From positions 237,906,376 through 237,970,375 of the forward strand of contig CM054062.1 in NCBI GenBank assembly GCA_028641055.1: 64,000 bases of DNA, written 5' to 3'. The notes under the pieces are model-generated. The model was not told the DNA's origin, made no database searches, and was given only the letters and a program-made list of their open reading frames with translations. This document shows, piece by piece, positions 31,561-44,400 of the stretch. Made by a program: the position numbers and the translations under genes. This DNA comes from Alopecurus myosuroides (taxonomy: Eukaryota; Streptophyta; Magnoliopsida; Poales; Poaceae). Position 1 is the stretch's first letter. Each line of letters starts with the position of its first letter.

Positions 31561-34500
31561 ACTTACCAGCCCCAGCTAGCATTATGTTTTTCTTCCTTAT
31601 TAATATTTTTTTTCTTACCTTTCTTTGTCATGTGTTTTTCTTTTGCAGTCTAATGATGTAGACCGTAACAGGGCATCTCCAAGACCAGCCATCAAGCTTT
31701 GTAAGAATGGTCTGACAGATGATCAGCGTTCTTCTGTAGTCACCATGGGACAAGGCAGTTTCTTGAATATCAAGTGTGAAGATTTGCACAACCCCTTGGT
31801 AAGTTGGTTTTGCAAGATGCTACGTCCCGTCAAGGAGAACCTTTGTTATCCCCTGACATGGAGTTGTACCTCTCACTAAAGAGTATGTGGAGATAATGAC
31901 TGGTCTGTCGCGTGGCCCGTTGGAGGTCAACCTCACGGTGGATTTTGATCTGGAGGCAGAGATTTCAAGTCGCCTCTTCCCTGGTAAAGGCAGCAGGCCT
32001 AGTGCATCTTATGTTGCCCAAAAAATTTCCGATCACAAGGAAGCAGACGACACTTTCAAGGAGCTATGGATGATTCACACTGTGTCCACTATAATTGCTC
32101 CTACCCGTGATAATAAAATCAGCAACAAAGTTTACTCCATTCTGGTATATTTTATTTCATAGTTTCTTGTTTCTATTTTGCTGGCATCATTAACTTGTTG
32201 ACTTATCTGTGCAATATATTTTTTTACAAATAAAATAGCCTAACATTGGAAGAGCTGATGGAGCTGAACATGTGCAAGTTTGTAGTTGATCAACTGCATG
32301 AGAGTTTATCAAGTGGGAAATCTGGAAAGGGTTGTCTAATGTATTGCATGGTGAGCTTTTTCTCACTCACTGAGAATTTTTTAATTTTCTTTCAAAATAC
32401 TAATACCTGTGTATTCATAATCTGGTACCTGTGGTATGATTATTATGGTATTTTTTTTGTAGTAAACAAACCTTTTGATCTACATCTTCATGTTTCCATT
32501 TTTCTTGTTTTTTGTTTTTTGAAATAAACATGTTAGTTCTGAACTTAACACATGATAGTTTTGTATTACAAATATGGTATCTGTGTTATCATACCATGGT
32601 ATCTTACTAGTTCTACAAATGTTTTTTATTCTAATTGATCATTTTGTACAATAAAATCTGGGTAGATGGTTTTGTAACAATAGAAAAGCTTGTATCTCCA
32701 TATGTATCTACTATTTTTTTTTTGTTTCATGTTTTAGCTACACTACATCACTGCTCTCAATACCGATGAATTTGTTCTCGAGCTAAAGGATTCACCGTAT
32801 GCAATTAATTCATGGACAACAGTTGCAAGGGATTGCATAACCGCATGGGACATGCAGGAGTATGATTCAACCAAGTTTGGAGTGATGCAGATTGTTTCCT
32901 AATGTTTTCTATATATATGTTTGCATCCTTTTTTCTGTTCTTACTGATGTTTATTGTTTATAAACGCGGCTAAGAGATGAATTCAAGGATGTTTTATCTC
33001 AGGAAATGGGCCTTTTTGGTGGCCCCGATGGTTTTGAGTCTTGGATGCAGATCAATATCCATCCCACAAGTACTACCGAGGTATTATTTTTCGCATTGTT
33101 TGTTTTCTTGGTACTCCTAACTTGTTTTTGTATTAGTTTTTTTTCTAATTCTACTACCGAGTTTATTTGAAAGAACTACCATATTGCCTAGAGATAATTA
33201 CCATTTTTTTTGTGTCATAGCTATCATGTTTCTGTAGTAATAATTTAGAAGCTAGTTTCTGCCAATGTTCAACTAGAAGATTTTGTAAAACCAATTACCA
33301 TTTTTTCTTGCAACGTTGCTATCCCACTGCTTTGTTCTAGAGCTTTCTAAGTAGACTTTTACCTGTTTTTAGTTTTTGTGTACCTAACATTGTTCCCTTT
33401 TTTTATACATTAACAGCAAAGGAAAAGAGCGCACTCCCTCATGTTGTCTTTTGCTTCCACTATCAATGGTGCTCTGAGTACTCTTGTTCAAGGGCTAACT
33501 GAATTTGTTCCATGTGAAAGATGCGCTGAGTTAGATGGTATTAAAACATCGGAGTCAGATAGGGAAGATGAAGATAATGCAGTTCATGGCAATTATTATT
33601 CAGGTGAAGATGCAGATGGTGATGAATCAATGTCTGCAAACGACGAGGAAACAGAAGCAGAGACAGACCAAAATGCAAAAGAAGTTGTTGAGCCAAGTCA
33701 TCGCGGATGAAAACAAGTGCCATCGAATGAAGCAGGTCCTAGTAACATCTCACCCGATATTCGTATGCAAGTAAGAATGAGTGCTAGTCCTTCACGAGCT
33801 CCTATGCACTCTCAAATCAATGTTCCATCAGAAGGTGTGTTATTTGGATCAGATGGCAGCGGTTAGATAGACGAATATGTAGGTGATTCTCAAATTTCCA
33901 TCAGCGAGATTGTTGATGATAAAATTAAAGGGGTGGCGACAAATCTTTCATCCAATCTTAGCAAACTGAAGTCCTAGCAAACAACTCTACCAGACTCGGA
34001 GAAAGACATTCACAATGAAATCAAGGTTGTAGTTGCAAAGGAACTAAACATTCCTTTAAGAATTTTCATGGAACCTCAACAGGATGAATTTCAGAATCAG
34101 GGAGGTCAGGGTAGAGAAATGGAACATGGTTCAGATAGACAAAGTGATGTTGTTGCTGATGAGACGGTGATTCAGAAAAGGTTTGTTAGAATATCCTCTG
34201 TCTATTTTTTTTCATTTTTTTCTTGAAACTCATAGGTTGCATGAATTAAATTTGTATGTATGACCTCTTTTCATGGCGTTTATATAATGTTTCTTTTTGA
34301 TATATCTTCTTTGTAAATGACCTAGTAGCTATGTTCCTCTAAATTGGCATTTGTCATGTAGTTAAATGGTATCTGTCTACTTTTTCTCCTTACAACTTAC
34401 ATCAGTTTTTTTCTTCCAGTAGTGCTTTCTAAAGAGATCCATTTGTTGTTGTTGACAGTGTTGTATACAGTATGGATAGCACAGTAGTTGACCTGCAGTG

Positions 34501-35229
34501 GCATGTTCTGTCCCAAGTGATTGATAACCAGGCCATCAAGGACTTTGATGAAATTAATAAAGCAAAAGGGAGTGCAATCATCAGCGATGCTCCAAAGTAT
34601 AACCCGCTTCACAAAAGGTTTGGAAAAGAATGTCTCTCTTTATTAATTTATTTGGTAGTCATCTTTTTCTTAAAGTTGTAGTGCTTTATCTAAATTATAT
34701 GGTTTGTAGGGTCATTTAACATGATATGTGTTGTTTATTTACTTAGTAGCCATAAATTTTTTTCTAGGTGTTTTTTGTAAATTACCTTGTATACATGATC
34801 ATTTAACATGATATTTGTTATTACTTTTATGGTAAGTTATTATGGTTATCCAAATTATATATACTTTTTTTATTCTCAGTTTGTAGTTACCACATTTAGA
34901 AACTTCATATCCACTATCATTTTTCTTGATATCTAATGTGAAGTTTCGTGGTATTCATCTTTTTGTTAAAATTAAATGTCATGTTCTTCTAACCTTTATC
35001 TTCTAAATTTTTTTCCATCCTTTTTTGAAGGAAACGTCATATTTCGTCAAATTTGTCTCCTTCAAGTAAGTCACCGAAGTTAGCTCAAGTTAATGCTGGG
35101 AGCCAAAGGGTTGGCACTCAATCAACTATGAAAAAAGATGCCAAAGAAAGCAGCAAAATCCATGCAACCGCACAAGTTGATGCCAGCAGTGCAAGAAATG
35201 ATCATATTTTATCCCCTGCTATCACCAGT

Positions 35230-35545
35230 ATTCCAAAGGAGAGTTATGAAAGAGATAGCAGCAGTGCTAGGTCTGTTGTTGTTGTGTTGTCACCCACAAT
35301 TTCCAATGCGCCAGGGAGAAGTGCTGAAAGAGATGGAAGCAGTGCCAGGTCTGCTGTTGTGGTGTCGCCCATAGTTTCTAGTGTGTCGGGGAGAAGTGCT
35401 GAAAGAGATGGGAGCAATGCTAGGAATGCTGTTGTGTTGTCGCCCACAGTTCGTAGCAACTTGAGTGCAAGTGCTGAAAGAGACAGTAGTAGCGCGGGGA
35501 CTGCTTTTGAGGTGTCACCTAGAGTTGCCATGACCCCCAAGCACA
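35230..35545 (+). repeat. Four tandem 25-residue coding repeats in the Ulp1-like gene
   Basis: The 316-codon open frame (35053-36003) contains consecutive units of about 75 bp with the plan SAERDxSSARxAVVxSPxVS followed by about five variable residues. Unit starts read SYERDSSSAR, SAERDGSSAR, SAERDGSNAR and SAERDSSSAG, and a partial unit (ASSARNDHILSPAITS) precedes them. The segment is Ser/Arg/Val-rich, probably disordered, and lies between the N-terminal family region and the peptidase domain. Confidence 0.75.
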
Positions 35546-38300
35546 AAATGTCTTCGAGTAAGATGAAGGAGATACAAGATGGAAAAAGGATTAGCAGTGC
35601 AATCCGCATCTCACCAACTGTTACCGAGACGAATCCGGAGGATATCAACTGCAAGGAGATGATTATCTCACCAAAGACGCAACAATTGGATGCACAGCGC
35701 ACACGCAGTTCTGACAGAAATTACACAGTGTCTCCTATTTTCGGCCCTCGCCTACTCAGTCTTGGCCCAATTGGACATAGTCTAATGGGTGTGCCTCGGG
35801 ATGTTGCTCGTCTTGTTAAAACATTTCAGACTCTGTTATCAGGCAAGGTTTGTTCTCAAGTGTTGGAGCAAGTCACCCTTTGTCACATGGTGGTAGAGCA
35901 AGAAACAGAAAACGCCCCGATAACCAAACTTCCACCGAGAGCACGGAAAGAGATAATCGTCCAGGGATGTTCGCTCCTCCACCATTTAATCTCAGTTTGG
36001 TAGGGAGTTCGCAAGAGACATCAAGCATAGATGAAGTGATTATCGCATAACCATTAGCTTGGGCTCCATCACAAGGTACTTACTTCGGGTTACCTTTTTC
36101 CGGGTGTCTTTGTCTGATTAACATGATAGCTGTATATATATTGTGCGGTTGCTGCACTTAATAAACCTGGTAACCCTTTGTATAACATAAAACATGATAG
36201 TTGCTAAAGGCTAGCTTTGTTTTTTTAATTCTTGTATAATATGGTAATTGCTTGAAAATATCATGGTACTTCATAATTCTTAGATAATTTTTGTACTTGA
36301 ATGAACATTTTCTCGGATAATTTCTTGGAACTACACTCTACATCACATCTTTCACCTATATATATGGCATACGGTTACTTTTTCACATCTTTTTTTCCTG
36401 CATGTTTTGTAGATGAAGGATCAGCTGATGATGATATTCATGAGATTAAACTGTCTGATGAATTGGAAGCTTTTGTACTCGGGAAAACTACTGAAGTTTC
36501 CGTGGAGGTTGAGGAGGAGTGGCGTAGATACGAGGAACGTGCAATGATTTTTTTTGCAAGGCAACATGTGTTACTTGAAAAAGCAAAAAAAAGCAGCACA
36601 AAAGGTGTTCAAAGCTTAACACCAAGGTGCAACTGCACAAACCTAGGGTTAAGAAGGGTTCCCGCTTCAAGCAGTCTCCATATGGTATGAAACTTGTTGT
36701 GAAGCAGGAGCACGATCATCTTTACAATTTGCTTTTGAAACACAAGTCTGTTCAAGGGAAAGATTCAACAAATTTGAAGCAGTGCGTAGCTTTTGCTTAT
36801 GTTTTTGTGCTCAGTTCCTTTTGCTTTGTCTTTGTGCTCAGTTTCTTTTTAACTTAATTATTTTGTATTTTTTTTAATGTAGCTATCGTGTCATCCTTTA
36901 CAAAAATAGTTGGGCATACACTCAAGATCTAGCTGATTCCATCTTTGTCAGGGGTGAATTGTCAAATCATTGCATGGAAGTTGGCATTGAGTACCTCCAA
37001 AGGACAAACACGATCAAGGGGAAGTTGATTATGTCACAACAGCTCACCAAGTATGTGATGGATGGACAATTTACGAAGCCGTTGGTTGTTTCTACTTTCA
37101 AAAGGACTAAAGTACATTTTCTCAGCATTATGAATCAAGTAATAAATTTGTGTTTTTCCTATTTTTATAGATGTGAGTTTTTTTTTTAAATTTCAATTAT
37201 TCTGATAGTTTCATTGAGAAAACCTGGTAACTGCTTTTGATTAACTTGATAGGTGTCTTCAACTCAATCTGGTAGCTACATTGTACAAACTAATCTGTAT
37301 GCAATATGGCTGCCTTGATTTTTAATACCTTTTTTATTTTATCACAGATCCATTTTCCAGTTTTACATGAAATCGCACCAAATCAGAAATTTGGGAACCA
37401 CTGGTACAACCTATGCTTGAACTTTGAGGCTGAAAGATTTTAAGCTCTTGACTCACTCCGCGGTGAAGGCAACTTGGGGCTTGTTTTGCATGCAACTGTG
37501 CTTATGAACATGATTAAGCAATTATGGGCAAACTATTATCAACATTCCAAGATTCAAATCCAGGATTATGAACTCAAGATAATCGATGTCCCTAAACAAC
37601 ATGGAAAGTAAGTTAATTCTCTCTTTTAACAAAGTTCTAGAATCATTTGTTTTCCTATATTGGGATATGTCTGTTGAAACATGCCCAAAGCTAAATTATA
37701 TGAATAGTGAGTTTCATGGTAGTTAAATCTTCTTTAATCTGGTAACTTTACTTTGGTGTAGTAATTTATCCTTAGATGGTCATATCTGTTTTTAAACGGG
37801 TAAATATGTTGAAATATAATGGTGGCTCAAGCTGTAGATTTTTTGGTATCTGTTTTTCCAAATATGATAGTTTCTATTGATAAGATTGGTATCTGTGTTG
37901 GAATAACATGGTGGCTAAAGATTTGTATTTTGTTAATTTTACCTACTTCTTGGCTGGATGGTTTTTTCTACTTAAACTTTTGGCTAACTTGAATCTTTTT
38001 CCCCCGAGCCATGACTGTGGATTCCATGTGCTCTACAATATTGAAAATTGGGATGGAGAGAACATCCCACTGATCGTCAAAGACGACATAGATAAACTGA
38101 GGAAAATAATGCCATACAATTGGGCAAACGCATAATTCAATCAAGCTACTGACTGGAAGTGGCATCTGGAGAATAACATTTGAGGTAAATAAACATCTCT
38201 ATCACACAAATTTTACACAACAAGTGATATGAATAATGTTTTTTATATAAATAACTTAAGACATCTCTACCATATTGTTTTCTCCTTCCTTTTCATTTGA

Positions 38301-41229
38301 TTATGTGTTGTTTGCTTCTGGTAGCTCCCCCCTTTCCGGGCATGTTCTGTAGTCATGATTCTCTGACCCACATTTCTTGCAAGTGCGTATTTCTTTTCTG
38401 GTAACGGTCAAAGGGTTCTGAAAAGTATGCTTTTTTTTTCCTTTAGTGTTTGATATCCGAGGGTCACGTAGAGTAGCAGCCTGCGATGATTCTGAATCTG
38501 CTTGCGTGCCAGGAGCAGTTGTGTCAGGCTCGCTGTTTTGTGTTGTATGTTTAGCTGCAACTTTACTTCTTGGCCTTTTGGTTCCTGATTGAGGTCCCAA
38601 GCTTGCTCGTCTCTGAGGAGCTCTTGTGGTAGTGTTTGACGTTGGATGCGGTACAGTCGGAGCTGTAGGTGGGCTACTCGTAGTAGCATGAGCCTTAGCG
38701 GCAGTAGCATATTTCTTTTCAGCTGGTCTCTCTTAAGATCAGCCAAATCTTTCCTTATACATTTAAATTGGGTGTCCAACACCCTCCTGCCATCTTGTGT
38801 CTGGTTACCTTGTATTTCTAGAGATTTAAACTCGGCACAATAGAGTGCAAGTTTCATCATTTGTCTTTTTCTCCGGCATCACAGACGGTTTGCCTGGTAT
38901 TTCTTCAACCAAACCGTCCTCCGCGCTCCATGTCCACCTTCTTAAGATGTGTGCATCTGGCAGCTTAGTTATGCCAATCTGTGCCATAGTCTGTATTTTT
39001 GTTTGAAATTATTAACCTCGTAATTATGCATTAGAAAATAGATAACAGTGCATTATGAATCTGATCTAATGCCAATAGTCTGCACACACATATTCTGGGA
39101 CTCATGAGTTATAAACCTGATAATTATGCACACACACATTCTGGGACTTATGAAGTATATTCTGGTAATTATGAAGTATATACTAGGTAATTGTGAAATA
39201 TAAACCTGATAATTATGCACACACATTTTTCTGGTACTTATGAATTAATATTATGGTAACTATGAACTATGTACTAGGTAGCTATGAAATATAAATCTGA
39301 TAATTATGCGCACACATATTATGCCACTTAAGAATTATTATTATGGTAACTATGAAGCATGTAGTTGGTAGCTGTGAAATATAAATCTGATAAGTACATA
39401 AATTTCTTACCCTTAGAATGTGGCAGCACACAATTCCGTCTCTCTCAAATTTTCAACATGTGCATATGTATTCTTCGTTCGCAGAATCTGCATAAACCTC
39501 GTAGACCCGATTGTAGTAGTTTGGAACATATTTTGTAATGCATTCAGCCAGAAATGTCTTCTCGCCTGTTTGTTTTATGTTGTACGAATACATGTTCTGC
39601 ATTTCAAACTGGAAGCGGACATGTATGTTCCTTGTGTAAACCTTTGACACCTGATGCTCAATTGGGTGATAGCAAAATTCTGAAGCCATGGTCAGTGTGT
39701 TGTCTGCTTCCCCCTTATTTTGAGCTTTCATTATCTTACCTTGTATGTCAGCATATTGCTTAACAAACTCTAGCACTGAATTGAAAGGGTTGACATACTT
39801 TTTAGCACAACATTGAACCCCTTGCTGCGTTGAGTTGTTTGCAAAAATGGAAAGAAATTGTGCATGAAATAAGGTGGAACCCAGTATTTCCTCTTCTCAT
39901 ACAAAGATGTTAATTTTGCATGTTGTGCAACACCATACTTGACAACCATTTCTTGCCATTTTCTTTAAAACTCTTCTCCTATCAAGCTGTTGTTAATACA
40001 GTCACTGAAAGCTTGCCGAAGTTCTTCATTCTTTGCAAGGAATGGCCCAATCTCTTTAGTTGCTTTTCCAATAATATGCCACCGGCAATTTCTATGGCTT
40101 CCATGAGGGAAAACCTTGCCGATCCCGCCTCTCATTGCAAAATCTTGATATGTTATTATGTTTAGTGGCGCTAGACCATCCATTGCCTCTAGAAATGCGT
40201 CAAAAATCCAAATAAAGTTATTTGTCAGCTCATTGCGCACAAATGCACAACCAAACTGAATCGACTGCCCATTATTGTTTATCCCAATGAAAGGAGCACA
40301 CGAAATTTTGTAAGTGTTTGTCATGTATGTTGTATTGAAGGAGACACAGTCATTTTACTTTTTGTATGCTTTTCTTGCTGCACCATCGACCCAATACAGA
40401 TTAACTACCCTGTCCTCCTCATCAACCTTATACTTGTATAAGAAATCGGGGTCAGTCTCTTTGCATTTCTCAAAGTATGCCCTGGTATCATGCATGTCAG
40501 TCCACTTATTGTCTGCACGAAGGGTTGATCTAAAAGTTGCCATATCTTTTGAGTGTAACCTAGGCCTTCAAGTGAACTGTATAGCCTTGTCATGATTTGC
40601 ATCTCTCTACTTGTCTCCAAATTGCATGAATGCAGCAGAGTGATGAAGTCTTTTCCTTGCTGCAGTATGTCTCTGTGTCCACGTAAGAATCCTGTAAACG
40701 ACCACTTTTTGATCACGGGGTGGTTGTGGTCGTCGTTGAATTCAGTGACAACCCAACTGCCATATCGAAACTTCACTGTCATGTGTGCAGGGCAGTTAGT
40801 ACGTGGATGCGTGTTTCTCCTTCTCTCCGTCACCACGGATTTCGGGTTTTGCCTGTCTTCTTCAGTTTGGCTGGTTTTCCTCCCTTCATGCAAAGTATTC
40901 CTGCTCTTATTATATCCCCGGTAACTTCAGATGGCTTTATGTTTCAAAAACAAAATTCAGATGGCTTTCTATAGTCGTATCGTATGTCGAAGCCCTTTCT
41001 CCTTGCATACCTCCTATAGTGCTTCTCTGCCTCCGGCAGCGTGTCAAATCTCATGTGTGTGGCAGGGGGTTGCGGTGTGGATATAGCTTATGTTGCAACA
41101 TCATTTGCGTTTTCCGCTTCAGCTCTAGGGGTGTCAACACTTGATTCTCCCAATGTCATTTCCATGTCAACAGGACCATGTGTAGCTGCAACTGTATCTT
41201 CTTCATAACCTTCGACCCGAACATTTCCT
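38301..41229 (-). pseudogene. Decayed FAR1-type MULE transposase
   Basis: Read on the minus strand from about 41229. FAR1 DNA-binding region: RFDTLPEAEKHYRRYARRKG then FDIRYDYRKPSEF (about 41052-40955), and NCPAHMTVKFRYGSWVVTEF then NDDHNHPV (about 40800-40710). MULE transposase core: SFNTTYMTNTYKI (first catalytic site, codon 40334-40336 is Asn where Asp is usual), NIITYQDFAMRGGI (codon 40148-40150 is Tyr where Asp is usual), HRNCRWHI (the C-x2-H motif), and KWQEMVVKYGV near 39940 with a candidate catalytic Glu. SWIM zinc finger: YICTC, stop, KFERDGIVCCHIL (stop at 39453-39455). C-terminal zinc knuckle CKKCGSENHDYRTC near 38380-38338. Further stops at 40355, 39965 and upstream, plus frame changes near 40890 and 38650. 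It converges with the Ulp1-like gene, ends 166 bp apart. Confidence 0.85.
39078..39398 (-). repeat. Intronic tandem repeat, period about 90 bp, about 3.5 copies
   Basis: In the intron between the SWIM exon and the C-terminal exons of the transposase, units carry a CACACACAT(T)CTGG(G/T)AC start, TGGTAA(C/T)TATGAA, a TA(C)TAGGTA(A/G) core and an AAATATAAA(C/T)CTGATAATTATG end. Later units diverge. Confidence 0.75.
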
Positions 41230-41336
41230 AAAAGTCATGTTGTTTTTGGAAAATCATATTAGAAACTATTTAATATGTTTTTCTCCTGATAACTATAAAT
41301 AAACAAGTTGGTATCCACTCAGTTGTACTAAATAAA

Positions 41337-41401
41337 TGATGACCCACAAGTATAGGGGTTGTATCGTAGTATTTTCGATAAATAAGAGTGTCGAACCCAA
41401 C
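41337..41401 (-). mobile_element. 65-bp end of a gypsy LTR, interrupted by element B
   Basis: TGATGACCCACAAGTATAGG at 41337 is the complement of the typical terminus of Triticeae gypsy LTRs (compare the solo LTR at 22808, which starts TGATGACCCACAAGTACAGG). The match breaks off at 41401, where element B begins with TGTAAGG. The rest of this LTR would lie beyond B, outside the window. It appears to have inserted into the FAR1/Ulp1 transposon's flank. Confidence 0.7.
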
Positions 41402-44400
41402 TGTAAGGACCCCAGACCGGCAGTCTGAAACCCTCCGTATGCATACATTCACGATCCCAGAAAGATTAGTCGTGAACAACATACAAAGTTGGCATACAGA
41501 AAAACATCATCCATTACACGAATACATAAAAGGGTTACATAAATGATCACATGATCAAGTTTAACACAACTGCCACATAGGGCAGGCAACTTATCAAACA
41601 CAGCGGAAGACAATTTAATCACAACGTAGATGAGCCCAAGTCACGCCTTAACCTACAGGCTGCTGACCCGGAGACGATCCTAGTTCGCAAAGCCGTCAGC
41701 TCCGTACTTCTCTTCATAGATTTCCTTCGGAGGCTCCTTCTCAAAGTCTGGCAAGTAGATACCAGGGGCGAAACCATAATGAGTACATTTGAATGTACTC
41801 AGCAAGACATCCATCATATCACTTACCAAACATGCAAACATGCTTATATGGTGGAGTAGGTAGGCTATAAATAGGGTTCACTATCAATGGTGTTCATATA
41901 TGATGACACCATAGTTGCAGTCAGGTTAATCTGTGTCTTCGTTGAAGAAGATACTTCAGAAGAAAATAATATAGTTTTATTTCTCTTGTAGATATCACAT
42001 GTACAAGAGGTTTTGTAAAGCTTTGTTAAAGAATATTTTCTCTTTGCAAAACTTCTTGGAATCAGTTTCCAGAATTCTTTCTTAGAGTAGAAAAGGTTTT
42101 CTTGCAAAAGATTTTGTTTTGTATAACAACATCTGGCTTTTCATCATCGACGATACCTTCACGGTATAAGTTTTTATTCCTTTCCGAACTTCACAAGTTC
42201 AACACTTCCTTCCAAAAATTCCTTTTCAAAAACTTCCTCTTTTGAAAACATTGACACAATGCTAGCTACATGGCCATTCAACTGTCCATATCCGAGGACG
42301 CGGCTTCTTCGAAAAAGTTGTACTCTGCAGAGGTGTACTCATCCACCAGATCCAGTACACCTACCGTGAACAACCACGGACTGTAACAATAGTATGTAAA
42401 CATCAGGTATCTGATCATAACCATCCACTATGTTCAAACTAGAATATGCCTATCTCTTCAGTCGAGTGTCCGCATCCCCGGCACCGAGCTATTCCCCGCC
42501 AGCCAGGAGCCCCAACTGCTGCATCCGGAGGGAAAATTAATCCCACACTTTATATGTCTCCACGACATTCGGTTCGAGGGTACGACGTCCCTTATAGCGA
42601 TTGAGATAGAATACACACTAACAAGGACAAACTTCAAGTTAAGCCCCGTGCCCATGTTGGGGTAGGGTGGCAGTACGGTAAAGGTTGTCCGGCGAAGACT
42701 AGGTTATGTGTCATTTTTGAAAACACCACTTTCTCAAAAATGACCACTTCCACATTCCTCCGGAGAATAAGGATCCGCCTTTTCTCCGGGTTTTTCCGTA
42801 AAGCCTTTGTTTTGTAGAAACACAATTTTAGGGTGTCCACTTAGGGACTAGTATATTTGATGGTAATAAGTACCATATGGTGGTTTATGGGCTTGGTATT
42901 ACCAAGTTCAACTACTGGCATGATATTAACCTATAATATAGTATAGTAGTAATTTCCACATCAAAAATAGTTTTGATAATCAAGTTTTTGTAAAACTTCA
43001 GAGGTAAAACATGCATGATAGATAATGATAAGTATTGTATCAGCAAGCATCAGGATGGCTTGCCTGGTAACTCCTTGTGTCCCTGGTTTTGGAGTGACTG
43101 GAACTTGAAACAGAGCTTCCCGACACTTCCTTCCTCTTCGTTTTCTAACGTCGTAAAAAGAATAAAGGACACACATTCAGAACCAATCAAGGCAAGCAAC
43201 AATACATAACAATACATACAGCAAGGAAACTAATACTAACCAATCACACAATTATTAATTTAGGCAAACAATCGAACAAACACACTTGGCAGAAATGCCA
43301 TTTAATAAGACAGCTTAAGGTTGGAGGAACATATCTCACAACCTCAATATCATGGATTCAGTGGGTGTGCCACTCTCATACCAAGATATTAATAAACCCA
43401 AAATACACTTAGTTTCACAAGGGTGAGACTACTAAAAGTATACAAAACATGCACAAAAATAATAATGGCAATGGGTCTATCAACCAAACCACAATAAGAA
43501 CAAGGTAGCTAATCTGCTAAGCCTAAATTCACATCAAGAATAAATAAGGCACATGATTTGCAAAAGTTACTTGTACAAATCAGTGAGCCTACACAAGTGT
43601 AACAAGGTAATAGACTCATCACAAAACACACAATTTCTCATAGTGAGAACAATAGAAACAATGACTAAAAGGAGGAATCCTATTGACATGCTTCTACTAA
43701 GGGTTTGCTATGCAAGCATGCATAACAAGTAAAGTACTAAAATGCAAACAAGGAACCATGTTATCATAATGTCAAATGAAAACATGTCCTCTTGCTAGGA
43801 TACACAAATATCTACCAAACACAAGTTGGCAGGAAAAAATAATTCAATACAAAAATGCTAGGGAACTAGTACTACTCAAACATGAGGAATCAATGGATGA
43901 TTTCAATCAAGTAATTGAAATACAACAAGAGGGTCCATGTCATAAAAACAGGAGTGAAAAACATCTATACTTGCTATAACAAAAATATCCCATTTAACAA
44001 AACAATGCATCAATTTGCAGGGCAACTCCTACATACTAGTGGTAATAAAAGGGCATTACTAGAGGAATCAAACAACACTCCAAAAATGGATTTTTTCCTA
44101 GCAAGCCACACATTATTCCAACCACTTACAAACAGAAGCATACACATTTTAATTTAGCACTAAAAATCCCCAGGCAAAAATACTAGGCACTCATTAGTTA
44201 GAGAACTATATAAAAGAAACACATCTAGTGTGGGGGAAATAATGTTTCCACCAAACATGCAATGACACCAGTGGGTGTTCCACTAGCATAACAAAGCATT
44301 AAGAGGTCACAAGGCCTCTGGTCATACTTGCTAAAAATTAACAAAAGACTAAACTAGCATCTAGTGCATTAACCATACTAGTAGAAAAATAATAGGATGT

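Larger units (their letters stand above)
31038..38135 (+). pseudogene. Decayed multi-exon gene ending in a Ulp1 (C48) SUMO-peptidase-like domain, transposon-associated
   Basis: Exons read by homology: 31038-31109 (MSRRKTAPNKPRGVKRKGQ...), 31649-32144, 32239-32350, 32738-~32890, ~32977-33080, 33417-34180, ~34459-34617, 35031-36075, 36413-~36785, 36883-37138, 37348-37607, 38009-38135; most introns keep GT...AG. Early exons match the plant Ulp1-associated family (HGVVPLTKEYVEIMTGL; LTLEELMELNMCKFVVDQLH). The last two form a cysteine-peptidase domain: His in HWYNLCLNF (codon 37399), Asp in LDSL (37450), Gln in PKQHG (last part of exon 11) and Cys in NHDCGFHVL (38016), with yeast Ulp1 spacings of 17 (H-D) and 6 (Q-C). 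Decay: TGA at 31854 where Gly is expected, a frameshift near 31800-31835, stops at 33708, about 33864 and 33975, a frameshift near 35850, and TAA at 37441 between the catalytic His and Asp. Functional relatives would remove SUMO-like tags; such genes are known as passengers of plant MULE transposons. Confidence 0.8.

Noticed and set aside
31887..32162. Treating the open frame here as an intact small gene
   Set aside because: It is one exon of the decayed Ulp1-like gene; upstream in the same frame a TGA replaces a Gly codon and the preceding exon is in another frame.
39078..39398. CRISPR-like array
   Set aside because: Repeats are about 90 bp, diverged, without constant spacers, and lie in an intron of a plant transposase pseudogene.
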